A DNA stretch of 24,939 nt from Proteromonas lacertae. Its lineage: Eukaryota > Sar > Bigyra > Opalinata > Proteromonadidae. Within the stretch, counting starts at the first letter, position 1. The number at the start of each line of letters is the position of its first letter. The notes under the pieces were generated by a model that saw nothing but the letters and a program-made list of their open reading frames with translations, searched no databases and was not told the origin of the DNA. The DNA lies in contig NGBS01000385.1 of NCBI GenBank assembly GCA_002245135.1, forward strand, positions 1 through 24,939, read 5' to 3'. Of the stretch, positions 1-12,115 are shown one piece after another. The translations under genes and the position numbers were made by a program.

Positions 1-4
1 TTAG

Positions 5-889
5 AATAATAATGCATTTGCCAAACTACAACAAGCTTTAATGAATTCCTTTATTGAGAAACATTTATACGAAGAATTTATCCATTCAGATTACTTCTGG
101 TTACTTCAAGAAGATCAAGAATTGATGCATTCATTTAGACGTCATTCAATTCACGTTTTAACATCCATTTGGGAGGATTTATTCGTCTCAATTACACTTC
201 AAGAAGCTGATCCAAATACACTCAAACAATATGTAGCTCATTACAACAACTCATTGAGAAATAAAAGTAGAATATCTTCAATGGCAAAGAAGAGCACAAA
301 TGAAACTCACATTTCACATATTGGTTCTCATACAAATCAAAGTGAAACAGAATCTACTGACTTTGGTAATGGAGATGATAGTATTTCTAAACCAGAACAA
401 AGAAAAAGTCAACTTAAATCAAGTGTTTATTCTACAGCTAGAAATCCAGAATCTGTTGCTGATAAAGATAATGGGGAAAATAGTGAAACAAGTTCAATAA
501 GTAAGAAGTTTATAAGTCAAAGTTCGATGAGTAGAAGTGAAAAGAAAGATGGAAGTAGTGATAATAAACCTTCTACTGATGATGCTAAACCTGTTAGTAA
601 ATCCAATAACAATAGATCCAGTGCAAGCTATGTATTGAGTGATACTAGTGATGCATCAGAAAAGAAAGATACTACATCGAAAGCTAAATCACCAGAAATG
701 AAAAAATCAGCGGTTGAAGTGAAGAAAGGTGGTGATGCAAAGAAACCTGAAGGTAAAGCACCAACTCCAAAGAAAGATGAAGCAAAAAAGAAGAGCCAAA
801 AAAGGCAACTCCTAAGTAAATTCAAATATAACATACTTATATTACTATTTTGTATAAATTATATCGCTTGTTGTGTGTTAATTAAGTAA
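5..889 (+). CDS. 3' end of an RGS-domain protein with a long Ser/Lys-rich tail (partial)
   Basis: The exon appears to begin at 5, just after a TTAG acceptor, and reads NNNAFAKLQQALMNSFIEKH, then LYEEFIHSDYFWLL. This matches the last helices of an RGS domain (family pattern: F..AQ..I...E.D.Y..FL.S..Y..LL). RGS domains stimulate GTP hydrolysis by heterotrimeric G alpha subunits. The ATG at 41 lies inside the domain, so it is not the true start; the N-terminal part is outside the window. After about 90 residues the protein becomes low complexity: Ser, Asn, Asp and Lys rich, ending in Lys/Glu/Pro repeats, probably a disordered cytosolic tail. Read straight through, the C-terminus is a hydrophobic stretch (YNILILLFCINYIACC) ending at 889. 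A GTAT...TAG intron at 852-925 would instead replace the end with ...YINTVNKFTESENNELYKDA, stopping at 987. I cannot decide between them. Confidence 0.72.
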   Translation, partial: NNNAFAKLQQALMNSFIEKHLYEEFIHSDYFWLLQEDQELMHSFRRHSIHVLTSIWEDLFVSITLQEADPNTLKQYVAHYNNSLRNKSRISSMAKKSTNETHISHIGSHTNQSETESTDFGNGDDSISKPEQRKSQLKSSVYSTARNPESVADKDNGENSETSSISKKFISQSSMSRSEKKDGSSDNKPSTDDAKPVSKSNNNRSSASYVLSDTSDASEKKDTTSKAKSPEMKKSAVEVKKGGDAKKPEGKAPTPKKDEAKKKSQKRQLLSKFKYNILILLFCINYIACCVLIK

Positions 890-1173
890 ATCAGAAAGAA
901 AACTACAAAATTACTACACAGTTAGATATTAATACAGTTAATAAATTCACAGAGAGTGAAAATAACGAATTGTATAAGGATGCTTAATGTCAAACATTCA
1001 CTTTCTTCACCCCTAACTTCTTTAATCGAATATTAACATGACATATAAAAGCTAAGATCTTTATTCTTTGCCAAAACTGATCAGAAACAAAATACGACAA
1101 TATTTCACATTTCAAGCTTTTTTCATATGTTTGTGTCACCTCACTTTATAAAGTGTTTAAAAAAAAATTAATC

Positions 1174-4100
1174 ATGACAAATGTAATTATAGATAAAGAA
1201 GAAAAGCCTATTGAGATTAGAAAGACAGGTATGGATATTTTAACTATTACGCCATAGGTTTTGTTCACGACTTCTTTCTGCATTTAAGTTTGTTACTTTG
1301 GAAATCAGCTGTTATCAAGTGGAGACATTGGATTAGAACATTAGTTGAAATAGTATCAATAGAAATAGTTATTATCGGCTAGATTATACCAATATTTGCT
1401 GCTTCTTATAGTTTATATAATACAACAAGTTTTAACAATCACAAATTATGTAGAAAATACGTATAATAATATTATCAATGCATATTTACATTACTCATAG
1501 TTATGTTGCATTTTCTTACGATGTCATACCATTTGGTGATCTTCCAATGCATTTAAGGCATACAGATAGAAAAATTGTAATATATCCAGATAATTCTTTC
1601 ACCAGAAGGTTGTAGATGATTGTGATAAAATCTATCCAGGTTTCAATTTTAGTAAATACCTTCCAGATAGTTACAATGCCAGTAGAAAAGGATATGCTGA
1701 ATGTCCCAAGTTTTAAAAATGCAATAAAAATGATGAAAAATGAAAGGAATTAGAAGAGTATAATTTATTTCAATTTCTATTGTTAATAGTTATGTATTAT
1801 CACCTGATTATGGATCTGCAAGACATCCTGAAATATATGCTGCAATATATTTCAATCCGTTGGTAGTTGATGGGTATGATTACAAAATTCGAATGAATTC
1901 CAGTTTAATCCCATCAACCAATTATCCATCAGATTTGTGAATATCATTAGTTCAGGAATTACACGTGAAAATATAGAAAAATACAGGCAGCAAGCAGAAA
2001 GTTTTCCTTTGCCTGAAGAAGATTATCATACTAATAAAGTAGTGGAATTAGATCTATATACCTCCTCACAAGGATTTTTAACATTGCAATTATTAGTGGA
2101 CAGATATCTAATCAATAAAACAGCCTTTAACCCACTTTCACATGAAAAAATAGTCTCCAAATTCTTCCATTCCTATAGAATCCAAGAACAGGTAATTAAT
2201 GCCTATTTTGATGATATAAAGAGAGAATTTACTAATGAAACATCTGAAATATGGGGCTGATGCTGAAGCCTTTGTTCAAGCTGAAAGATTAATGCCTCAA
2301 GATGTGAATATTCCTCCATTTCCAACTCGACCTTATGATGATAATCCTTTCTTCACTCAAGTTGGTTCATTCTTACCATTACTTTGTATTTTAGCATTTC
2401 TAGTACCTTGTTCCTTCTTAATTAGAAGTATTGTTGTGGAAAAGGAACTTAGAATTAGAGAACAAATGAATATTATGGGATTAGTAGAATCTACATTACC
2501 ACTTTCATGGATTATTATATATGTTATACAATTCACTTTTGTTGCTATAGTTGGAATGATTATCTTCATGCAAGTATTTGATATATCAAGCCCTGGTTAT
2601 TTATTCTTATTATTGGAATTATATGGAATAGCTTTAACAACAATCTGTTATTTCTTATCCACTTTCTTTTCTAAAGCTAAAACTGCTTGTATTATTGGTC
2701 CAGTTTTATTGTTTGTTACATTTTTCCCATTTTATGGTGTTTATCAAAACCATACAACTCATAGTGCAAAATTAGGAGCATCTTTACTTCCATCTGTTGC
2801 ATTTTCATTGGGTTTAAACCATTTGATAATCTTCTCAGATGCTGGTCTTGGAATAACCAGTCAAACAGCTAATGAATTTCACTTTAACTTTAGATTCAAT
2901 GAATCATTTTGGATGTTAATCTGTGATACTATTGTATATTGGATATTAGGTTGGTATTTAGATCATGTCTGGCCTAAAGAGTTTGGTAAAACATATCCAC
3001 CTTGGTTTTTCTTAATGCCATCTTATTGGTTCAATTCAGAGGTTAAAAAAGATGATTCAAATAAACAAAAAGAAGATACTCAATTAAAACCAAGTAAAAG
3101 AATAGAGCCACTTTCTGCAGAACTATTAGAATTAGAAAAACTAAAGAAATGTATCAAAATCCAAGGAATTAGTAAAGATTTCAAACGAGCAGATGGAACA
3201 ATCAATCATGCAGTAAGAAAGTTAAATATGACTATGCATGAAGGTCAAGTATTCGTATTATTAGGTCACAATGGTGCTGGTAAATCAACTACAATTGGTA
3301 TGATGTCAGGTATGTTACAACCAGATAGTGGTGAAGCTGAGATATATGGATATGATGTATTTACACAAATGCATGAAATAAGGAAGATAATGGGTATTTG
3401 TCCACAGCATGATGTATTATTCCCAGAATTAACTGTGAAAGAACATTTGGAGTTCTACAGTGGTGTAAAAGGTATTTCTTCAAAGAAATCACGTGATGAA
3501 ATTAAACGTATTATTGCAGATGTTGGTTTAACTGAAAAAGAAAATTCAAGATCTGATTCATTGTCAGGTGGACAAAAGAGGAAATTGTCTGTAGCAATTG
3601 CATTAACAGGTGATAGTAAAGTTATCTTCTTAGATGAACCAACCAGTGGAATGGATCCTTATTCACGAAGAAGTACTTGGAATTTAATACAAAATAATAC
3701 AAATGGAAGAATTATTATATTGACAACACACTTTATGGATGAAGCTGATTTATTAAGTGATCGAATTGCTATTATGGCTGATGGTAAATTATTCTGTTCA
3801 GGTACAAGCCATTTCTTAAAACAAACTTTTGGTGAAGGTTATTGTCTAACAATTGTGAAGAATGATGATTGTAGAGAAGATGAATTAACAGATATAATTC
3901 GAAGGGAAATACCAGATGCTTCTTTGATAGGTGATGTTGGTAAAGAAATATCATTTCAATTACCTTATACAGCTACAAAGAAATTCAATAATTTATTCAC
4001 AAAGTTTGATGAGAATAGAGAATTATTAGGTATTGAAAGTTATGGTGTTGGTGTAACAACTTTAGAAGAAGTGTTTATTAAAGCTGCAGAATTAACAGAA

Positions 4101-7100
4101 CAATTGAATGGTGAAGATGAAACAGAAATAAAAGGAAAGAATAAATCTAAAAGAAAAGGTAATAATAATAAGAAAGTTAATATGGAAGTTGCATATAATA
4201 ATCCACCACCACCACTAGAACAACAACAACAACAACAACAATCAGTAGATGGTAATAGTGAAGTTCCACCTGTATCACCAACAGTAGAAATGACGAAAGA
4301 ACCAACCAATGAAGACCATAACTCTGATAAGAGTAGAGATAGTGATAAAAAGCCATCTGAACCAGATACAAAAGAGAAAGGATCAAGAAAAGGAACAATG
4401 GTAGATGAATTACCACAACCATCCCAATTGGATATTAAAAGAGCAAAATTACAAGAAGGAAATGATAATAAAAAAAGTCCATCTTCTGATAATAGTGAAG
4501 CAGATGATGTAGTGGAAGATTTACCAGATATTATTAGAAGAAGTGGTATTCCTGGTGTAAGTAATGAAGATCCAGATCCACAGGAACTTTATAAAGAATC
4601 AATTATTGCTAGAAAACGTACATTAAGTAGATCATCATCAGTATTTCAACGATTTGATACTTCCAATGATTATTTCTTAAAAAAGAGTGCTGAAACTCCA
4701 AATTTATTTTGGTCTCATTTCTATGCTTTGATATTGAAGAGATGGAGATATACAAAGAGAGATATAAAAGCTTTACTTTTCCAGATAATTATTCCTATTG
4801 TTTTGTTGTTAATTTGTTGTCAGATATTGTCATTTATTCCTATTGGTGAATATCCAGAGTATAATATTATATATATATATATTTATTTATTATTTTAATA
4901 GTATGAAATTAGATACATCCTATTACAATCCCTATGTTTCAACGAAATCTCGTCAAGGAACAACTACACTTCCATTCCACAATATATCAGAAGAAGCCAT
5001 GCAAGTGGCTAAAAATATGGATCAAAGTCAAGTAGTTATTGAACCAGTCAATGCAACTGAATATTTCTATGTAAGATTGTGTAGATTAGATCATTTATAT
5101 GAACAATTAGAAGATGGATATTTTAGAGGTATTCCTGAATTTTGTTCCTCAAATGTATAATATATATATTTATTTATTATTTTACATATATAGAATACTG
5201 CTTCACAACCAGAATTACTTCGTTGGAGAACTGATTTAGCAATGTCAAACTACTTATTACTTACAACCAACAAAACAGAAGAAAGTTGTTATGGTGCTGT
5301 TGATTCTTACAATATTTCATTTGTTGATGAAGAATATTCTTATTCTGCTTTTACTAATACAACAAGTGTTCATGGTTCTGCAATATTAATGAATTTAGTC
5401 AATTCTGGACTATCCAAATTATTCCGTCATAAAACAATTACTACTCATTCACATCCATTACCAGCTACAGCTACTTCTGATATGCAAATTGATAGTACAA
5501 TGGGTACTATGGTTACTATCTTCTTAGTGATTTCATGGGCTTTTATTCCAGCATATTTCGCTGTATTTGTAGTGAGAGAAAGAGAAACTGGTGTAAAACA
5601 TCAACAGTTAATCAGTGGTGTAACAATATTTAGTTACTGGTCTTCTACCTTCATTTGGGATGTATTAATGTTTGTTATTCCAATTATTGGTACTTTCTTA
5701 GTGATGTTAATCTATGGTATTGATAGTATGACTGCAAGTACTAGTTGGCCTGCTACTGTCGTGTTATTTATTGCATATGCTGTATCAGTTACACCATTTA
5801 CATATCTTACATGTAATTTATTCCAAAGTCACTCATCAGCACAAAATGCAACTTTATTTTGGAATTTCTTTATGGTTATTTTGATATTTGCAGCTTTTGC
5901 TATGCAAATGTTAACAGGTGTTTGTTTAGTGATGGAGAAATTAGTTTATATTTTCATGTTATTTCCTGGTTTTGCTTTAGGAAATGGACTTATCAGATTA
6001 TCACAATTAAACTTCTTAGATTATATGGATCATTTCTGTGGTATGTATGAAGAAGGAAACTTGGATATTTTAATGATGTTTAAATGGAGAACTCCAGTTG
6101 AACAATTCAAAGCGATTGAAAAGAATTTGATTTATATGTTATGTGAATTTGTGATATATTCTGCTTTAACTATCTTTATTGATGTCGCTTATAGTTTTCC
6201 ATCTTGTAGAACTTGTTTCTTCAAACAAGATGTTAAGAAAACAGATTATATTAGTGATGATGATGTAATAGCTGAAGAAAATAGAATTAAAGCTGGTGCT
6301 AAAGGTGATGCTGTGTTAATCAAAGGATTGAGAAAAGTGTATGGTGGTAAGAAAGTAGCTGTCAATGATTTATGGTTTGGAATTCCTCAAGGTGAATGTT
6401 TTGGATTCTTAGGTATTAATGGAGCTGGTAAAACAACAACATTAAAGATATTAAGTGGTGATTATACGCCTACAAGTGGTACTGCTTCTATTGCTGGTTT
6501 AGATATATTGAAAGAAGCTTTGAAAGTGAGAAGATTGATTGGTTATTGTCCTCAATTTGATGCATTATTAGATTTATTAACTGTCCAAGAACATTTAGAA
6601 TTATTTGCTCGAATCAAAGGAATTCCTAAAGATAAACGTGATAAAATCATTAAATTGAAACTAAAACAGTTAGATTTAGCTGGTCATGAGAATAAGAAAT
6701 CCTATACACTATCAGGAGGTCAACAAAGGAAGTTAAGTTTAGCAATTGCTTTAATAGGAAATCCACCAGTAGTATTCTTAGATGAACCATCAACAGGAAT
6801 GGATCCAGTAAGTAGAAGAAAGATGTGGGAAGTAATATCCGATATTTGTGCAGAAAGAAAACAGTGTTCTGTTATTTTAACTACACATTCAATGGAAGAA
6901 GCTGAAGCATTATGTACTAGAGCAGGAATAATGGTAGGTGGAAGATTAAGATGTTTAGGTTCTATTCAGCATTTAAGAAATAAATATGGAAGAGGTTTAA
7001 CCTTAGAAATCAAATTAGTGAATAATGAAGAGAAAGAGAAAGAAGCATTGTTAAGTAAATTAAATACAACAACTACAACTCGATTACACAGAAATGATAT

Positions 7101-7725
7101 AATCGATTATTGTAAATTACTTAACACAACTGATTTAATCAATGAATTAAATGAATTTGGAAGTGGCTGGTATATTGATGCTTCTTTAAACAAAGAAGGT
7201 TTTGTTGAAAGTATGAAATTCGCTGATTGGTGGTTATGTGAAGATCGATATAATAAATTATTTAATGCACTCAATGAAAAGTTCCCTGATATTGAATTAA
7301 ATGAAAGAAATGGTCCATTATTCTTCAGATATAGAGTTCCAGTTCAAACATTAAGTTTGGCTGAAACATTCAAATCAATTGAAGAACTGAGAGAAGAACA
7401 TGGAATTCAAGATTATAGTTTAAGTCAAACAACATTAGAACAAATCTTCAATTATTTTGCAAGTCAACAAAGTGAAGAAACTGGTGCTGTAAGAGGAATG
7501 AGAGAAAGTAAAACATCTGTTAATAGTCCAAATGGTAAGAAGAAGAAAAATGATAGTAGTTATGTGAAAGTGGATAAGAATGTAAATAAAGATAAAAATG
7601 AAGAAGTTAAAGTTGGATCAAAGAAGGAAGAGGAAAAAATTGAAATGAGATTACCTGAAGAAATCGAAAATAATGAAGGTGTTAAAGAAAATGATAGTGG
7701 AAATAAACTGAAAGAAGATGTATAA
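1174..7725 (+). CDS. Full-size ABCA-family ABC transporter, seven exons, with frame breaks near the 5' end
   Basis: A membrane ATPase of the ABCA type (TMD1-NBD1-TMD2-NBD2), a family mostly linked to lipid transport. Introns: 1229-1257, 1353-1382, 1461-1500, 1758-1789, 4859-4901 and 5155-5193. Splicing 1353-1382 restores the family's first membrane segment, WIRTLVEIIIPIFAAS. NBD1: Walker A GHNGAGKST (3264-3290), signature LSGGQKRK (from about 3561), Walker B VIFLDEPTSGMD, H-loop TTHFMDEAD. NBD2: Walker A GINGAGKTTT (from 6412), LSGGQQRK (from about 6709), VVFLDEPSTGMD, TTHSMEEAEA. A charged linker with seven Gln codons (4221-4241) separates the halves; the C-tail is Lys/Glu rich. Between 1500 and 2260, in the first extracellular loop, the frame appears to shift about six times (near 1500, 1605, 1715, 1740, 1937 and 2250), mostly at runs of one base. 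From 2260 to 7725 it is clean. Either the sequence is unpolished there or the gene is decaying at its 5' end. The specific substrate is unknown. Confidence 0.9.
4221..4241 (+). repeat. (CAA)7 tract encoding polyglutamine in the ABCA linker
   Basis: Seven perfect CAA codons follow a (CCA)-rich Pro run, in the low-complexity linker between NBD1 and the second membrane half. It is a simple microsatellite in a region expected to be disordered and is probably length-variable. Confidence 0.9.
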
Positions 7726-8276
7726 TTGATGAGAAGAGTTGAAATGAATTTATGAATATGTGTTATGTATAAGAACTAAATAATAATTATTATTGATACT
7801 TTGTTGATAATTTGGGGAATAATATATGAAATTATAGCAAATATCAAAAAGCTCAGTATTTGAAATGATAGAACATGAGTTAAATGTTTTTAGTATTTTT
7901 TAGTTTATTCAAAAATACAGATATATTAAATATTCAACAATTAAAAGAATACTAAAATACGCAACTAATTATGCTTTTATAAAACGATAAAAGTGAAGTA
8001 AAAGTTGTGGATAGGAGTTGTTGTTGTTGCAGATGAAGAGACCTTTCAATCAATCATGGTTCTATTATTATGGAGTTATTCAACTGTTCAATATTTAATT
8101 ATATCATTACCTATATATATAATGGAAATTTGTACAATTTCATTACTGATAAAATGAAATATAAGTTATAAAATGAACCTTATTCAAATTACATTGCAGT
8201 ATATAACAACAAGTCAATAGTTTATGACTTAGTGAAAGAATCCTGCTGAGTACAATACTCAATCTTATATTAATAA
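7726..8276. other. 3' flank of the ABCA gene, AT-rich spacer
   Basis: No sustained reading frame and no RNA gene recognised. It holds AT-rich runs and the transporter's presumed 3' UTR. From about 8130 short coding-like stretches appear on the + strand (for example NEPYSNYIAVYNNKSIVYDL at about 8168-8230) but stops interrupt them. They may belong to the remnant that follows. Confidence 0.5.
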
Positions 8277-8481
8277 CCAAAGATGGAATAACAATGGTTT
8301 AGATGTAGCATTCAAATATGAGTATTCTAATCAATTATATTTTCTATTATCTATTACCAGTGAAATGATCGTCATGCCTTGTACGTCTTTTGTTCTTATC
8401 ATTTTCATCAAATGGAGTGATATATATAAGTGGTTTAATCCAAATGCTTTAACTCTCCACTTTTATAGTCTTCATATTTAG
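8277..8481 (+). pseudogene. Coding-like remnant, hydrophobic, unidentified
   Basis: An open frame of about 68 codons without a proper start reads NQRWNNNGLDVAFKYEYSNQ, then a hydrophobic stretch containing FLLSITSEMIVMPCTSFVLI. Composition is protein-like and includes one probable membrane segment. I do not recognise a family. It could be a broken gene, an exon of an unpolished gene, or chance. Its 3' end overlaps the opposite-strand remnant. Confidence 0.3.
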
Positions 8482-8822
8482 ATAATACTTATTCTTCTAA
8501 TTCTACACACTTTCTAACTAACTCCATTCCTATATCTTCTGCATCTTGCTATGTTTCTAACTAACAAAAGAAAGTTTCTTCACTAATAATATCTGGATAT
8601 TTAGAACTTATATAAATACACCAACTACTTAATACATGTTTACTAAAAGCACCTTTTATACTACATATTACTAAACAAACAACACCTGGTATTAGTGTAC
8701 ATTTCGTCACAAAAGGTTTTAAGGTGTTGAATATTTCCACTAACCTTTTGATGAAAATACAGAGTTTAACACATAATTCAGCATTTGTTTCTTGTTTTAC
8801 TCTAATCTGCTGGTATTTCTTG
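8435..8822 (-). pseudogene. Coding-like remnant on the minus strand, unidentified
   Basis: Read on the minus strand from 8822, about 100 codons have strong protein-like composition: KKYQQIRVKQETNAELCVKL, then VEIFNTLKPFVTKCTLIPGV, SSWCIYISSKYPDIISEETF, QDAEDIGMELVRKCVELEE and finally SKYEDYKSGELKHLD. Single stop codons interrupt it in the second half, and no start codon or GTAT-TAG intron clearly explains them. The alternating helices would suit an alpha-helical repeat or adaptor domain, but I cannot assign a family. Most likely a decayed gene, or a real one with local sequence errors. Confidence 0.4.
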
Positions 8823-8871
8823 TTTTATTATATTATGATAAGCAACCTCCACCTTTTAAAAAATATTTCAT

Positions 8872-8884
8872 GTCTAATTAGTGA
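8872..8884 (+). repeat. Copy 1 of intergenic motif GTCTAATTAG[C/T]GA
   Basis: The sequence GTCTAATTAGTGA matches 12 of 13 bases of two other intergenic sites in this window (15279-15291 on the minus strand, 16533-16545 on the plus strand). Its core CTAATTAG is palindromic. Role unknown. Confidence 0.5.
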
Positions 8885-8963
8885 CGTTATTAAAAGGCTT
8901 GGTCAATCGAAATTAATTGAATTCAAAACGAATCTATTTTTTTATGAAAATCTATTCTTTTGA

Positions 8964-9856
<893 letters not shown>

Positions 9857-9888
9857 ATGAGTTAAATCTTTTATGATACAAAAAATCA

Positions 9889-9904
9889 GGTGTTTTTAAG
9901 CACC
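9889..9904 (+). promoter_or_regulatory. Histone mRNA 3' stem-loop
   Basis: GGTGTTTTTAAGCACC folds into a 6 bp stem (GGTGTT with AGCACC, one U-G wobble) around the 4-nt loop UUUA. This is the exact geometry of the stem-loop bound by SLBP, and the loop fits the UYUN consensus. It lies 32 nt after the H3 stop, with A-rich 5' flank and ACAAAC 3' flank. In organisms that use it, it replaces the poly(A) tail and ties histone mRNA to S phase. No clear purine-rich downstream element was seen. Confidence 0.85.
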
Positions 9905-9972
9905 ACAAACATTTAAAATAGAAATTTATTTGATATTTATAAAAAATAAATAGAAATAATGTAATTATTTAT

Positions 9973-10828
9973 TTATATTGGCAATTCTGTTGGTTCAATT
10001 AGTATTTCATTTACTGCACAATAATCTGGTTGATTTATAGCATAATATACAGCATTTGCTATATCATTTACTTTCAATATTTTATGTTTCTCTTTACATC
10101 TATGAAAATTAATCAAATGAACGAAAGATGTGTATAGAATATTATATACATTTCATCATATGCACCAGTATCAGTTGTATCCATTCCAATATCAGTACCA
10201 ACATCTCCAGGTTGTATTGTAGTGACTTTTATATTAAATTCCTTCATCTCTTGTCTTAAACATTGAACAAATCCTTCAACGAAATATTTTGTACCGCAAT
10301 AAACTGATAAACCAGGAAATGCTCTCTTACCAGCATCACTTGACATGCAGATAATATGACCTTTCTTCTTCTCCATCATATATGGCAAACATGCTCCAAC
10401 TCCATTAAGAACACCCTATCATTGATGATAAAATAATTTTTATAATACTTTACAGTTTATATCAACCATTCTTTCCCATTCATCTTCTTTCAAACTTTTC
10501 ACCCAAGATATTGGCATAATACCTGCATTATTCACAAGTATGTCAATTGAACCAAATACTGATATACATTGTTTTGCTGCTACTTTCATCTAAACAATAT
10601 TGTGATTAATACTTCTTCTCTATTTCTTACGTCTACCACATAAAATTCGCATCTTCCGTGTGGTTCTTCCATTTTTTCTATTTTTGATTTAACTTCTTTC
10701 AAATGAACTTCTTTTGTTGCAATTAAAAAGACATCAATATTGTTTTGTGCTAGTTTCATTGCTATACCTTTACCAATACCTCTAGAACCACCAGTTATTA
10801 TTGCTACTCTTCTTTTCGATTGTGACAT
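9973..10828 (-). CDS. Short-chain dehydrogenase/reductase (SDR), four exons
   Basis: A classical SDR oxidoreductase using NAD(P)(H), probably cytosolic. Exons on the minus strand: 10828-10613, 10589-10449, 10415-10150 and 10099-9973, giving 249 residues, the family's usual size. Introns are 23, 33 and 50 bp, all GTAT...TAG, and each join restores conserved text: REE|MKVAAKQCISVFGSIDIL, VDINCK|GVLNGVGACLPYM and YDE|ICKEKHKILKVNDIANA. Motifs: cofactor-binding TGGSRGIG (residues 13-20), NNAG, catalytic Ser in ICMSSDAG, YxxxK as YCGTK, and PGDVGTDIG. The Arg after the Ser in the glycine motif is often seen in NADP-preferring members. It resembles serine or 3-hydroxy-acid dehydrogenase-like SDRs (YdfG/DHRS11 type), but the substrate is not predictable. 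The start ATG lies 110 bp from the divergent kinase start. Confidence 0.95.
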
Positions 10829-10938
10829 TTCAAGTTTTAGTTTGAAAATTTAAATTTCTCTTTTCGTTTTAAACACAGTAGTGATTTATATCAGGTAATT
10901 ATTACAGGTTTTCTGTATTATTGAATAAAATACACACT
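10829..10938. promoter_or_regulatory. Shared 110 bp divergent intergenic region (SDR / kinase)
   Basis: The dehydrogenase (minus) and the kinase (plus) start codons face away from each other across 110 bp, so both promoters must fit here or overlap the genes. It is AT-rich, with a palindromic AAATTTAAATTT-like core near 10848 and no clear TATA or initiator consensus. Confidence 0.6.
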
Positions 10939-12115
10939 ATGACTACAAAAATATTATCAAATGATGAAAACAAAAGTAATAATGTTCCTAGAATGTATAT
11001 AACGGTATTTAAATCATCTAGATCATTTTCAAGTCGCAAAAGTTTATTTGGTATTCAAAAAAAGTTTAGCAAAGATGGAGAGAAAGCCCAAAGAATGCCT
11101 CTTACAGATATAGATGATAATATAATCCCAACTGAATCAACTAACTCAAATACAAATAAAATCAATAATAATAATAATCTAGATAATTTAAGAGTATATA
11201 AAAATCAATAATTCTGTAGTATCAGAGTTGGAAAGTAGATGATTTCAATATTGGGAAGTGCTTAGGACATGGTCACTTTGGTAATGTGTATGAAGCAACC
11301 ATAAAATCAAATAATCAAAATGTTGCTTTAAAAACGCTATGTACAAAATCATTATATGAAGAGAATTGTTATGAGTCAATACAAAGAGAAATTCAAATAC
11401 ATATTGAATTAAAACATCCCAATATTATTCGATTATACGGATCATTTGAGGATGAGGTATATTTATTGTAATATTATGTATTTACTAATAGTCACGATGT
11501 TATTTAATATTAGAATCAGCAAGGAAAGGAAATTTCTACAAAATCTTAAAATCATTACCAAATAAATGCTTAGATGAAAAATCAACTTCCAAAACATTAT
11601 ATTCAATATGTTCTGCTGTTGATTATTGCCATTCAAATCAAATCATTCATAGAGACATTAAACCTGAAAATATATTAGTTACGGAAGATGGAATTTTAAA
11701 ATTAGCAGATTTTGGTTCTTCAATAAAACTACAAAATGAAAATGAACGAAGAAAGTCATATTGTGGTACAGTCGTATATATGAGTCCTGAAATTATACAA
11801 AATAAAAGTTATAATAATAAAACAGATAGTTGGAGTATTGGAGTATTGATGTATGAATTATTGTTTGGATTTTCACCATTTGATGATGTTAGTGATAAGA
11901 AAATTAAAGTGAATATTGTGAAGAATCAATTTAAGTATTTTTACAATATATTTATATATATATATAGGATTAATAAGTTTATTTCTATATGTGCAAAGAG
12001 CTTTCTGGGTAGTTTGTTGGAAGTTGATGAGAATAAGAGAATGAGTGTTCATGACTGTCTTTATCATCCATTTATTACTATGCATCATGAAGATGGTAAA
12101 GATATGTTATGGTAG
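10939..12115 (+). CDS. Aurora-like serine/threonine protein kinase, four exons
   Basis: Exons 10939-11193, 11220-11456, 11492-11934 and 11968-12115 give 360 residues; the introns are 26, 35 and 33 bp, GTAT...TAG. Residues 1-85 form a disordered, Asn/Ser-rich leader. The kinase domain begins WKVDDFNIGKCLGHGHFGNV (residues 89-108), close to the Aurora glycine loop. Lys123 lies in VALK, and IQREIQIHIELKHPNIIRLY followed by GSFEDESRCYLILESA matches Aurora text closely. Catalytic HRDIKPEN has Asp219; the DFG Asp is 237. The activation loop RRKSYCGT has Ser253 where Aurora A has Thr288. The next motif is VVYMSPE rather than the usual LDYLPPE, so it is a divergent member. Aurora kinases act in mitosis, including phosphorylation of histone H3 at position 10. 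A TTG-initiated extension to 10921 is unnecessary. It ends ...HEDGKDMLW. Confidence 0.88.

Noticed and set aside
816-925. Intron with donor GTAAAT in the RGS gene
   Set aside because: All fifteen supported introns here use GTAT donors. The GTAT at 852 is a better candidate if there is an intron at all.
1380-1382. In-frame TAG stop in the first membrane segment of the ABCA gene
   Set aside because: It is the acceptor end of a 30 bp GTAT...TAG intron (1353-1382). Removing it restores the family text TLVEIIIPIF, so it is neither a nonsense mutation nor a recoded stop.
1250-2260. A non-standard genetic code with reassigned TAA or TAG
   Set aside because: H3, SDR, kinase, ABCA and receptor exons end or splice correctly with all three standard stops, and the internal stops are explained by introns or frame shifts.
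8724-8963. 79-codon open frame on the plus strand
   Set aside because: Low-complexity Phe/Ile/Leu/Ser text that overlaps the more protein-like minus-strand remnant; no motif.
10921-10938. TTG-initiated extension of the kinase
   Set aside because: A normal ATG follows at 10939 and nothing conserved lies upstream.
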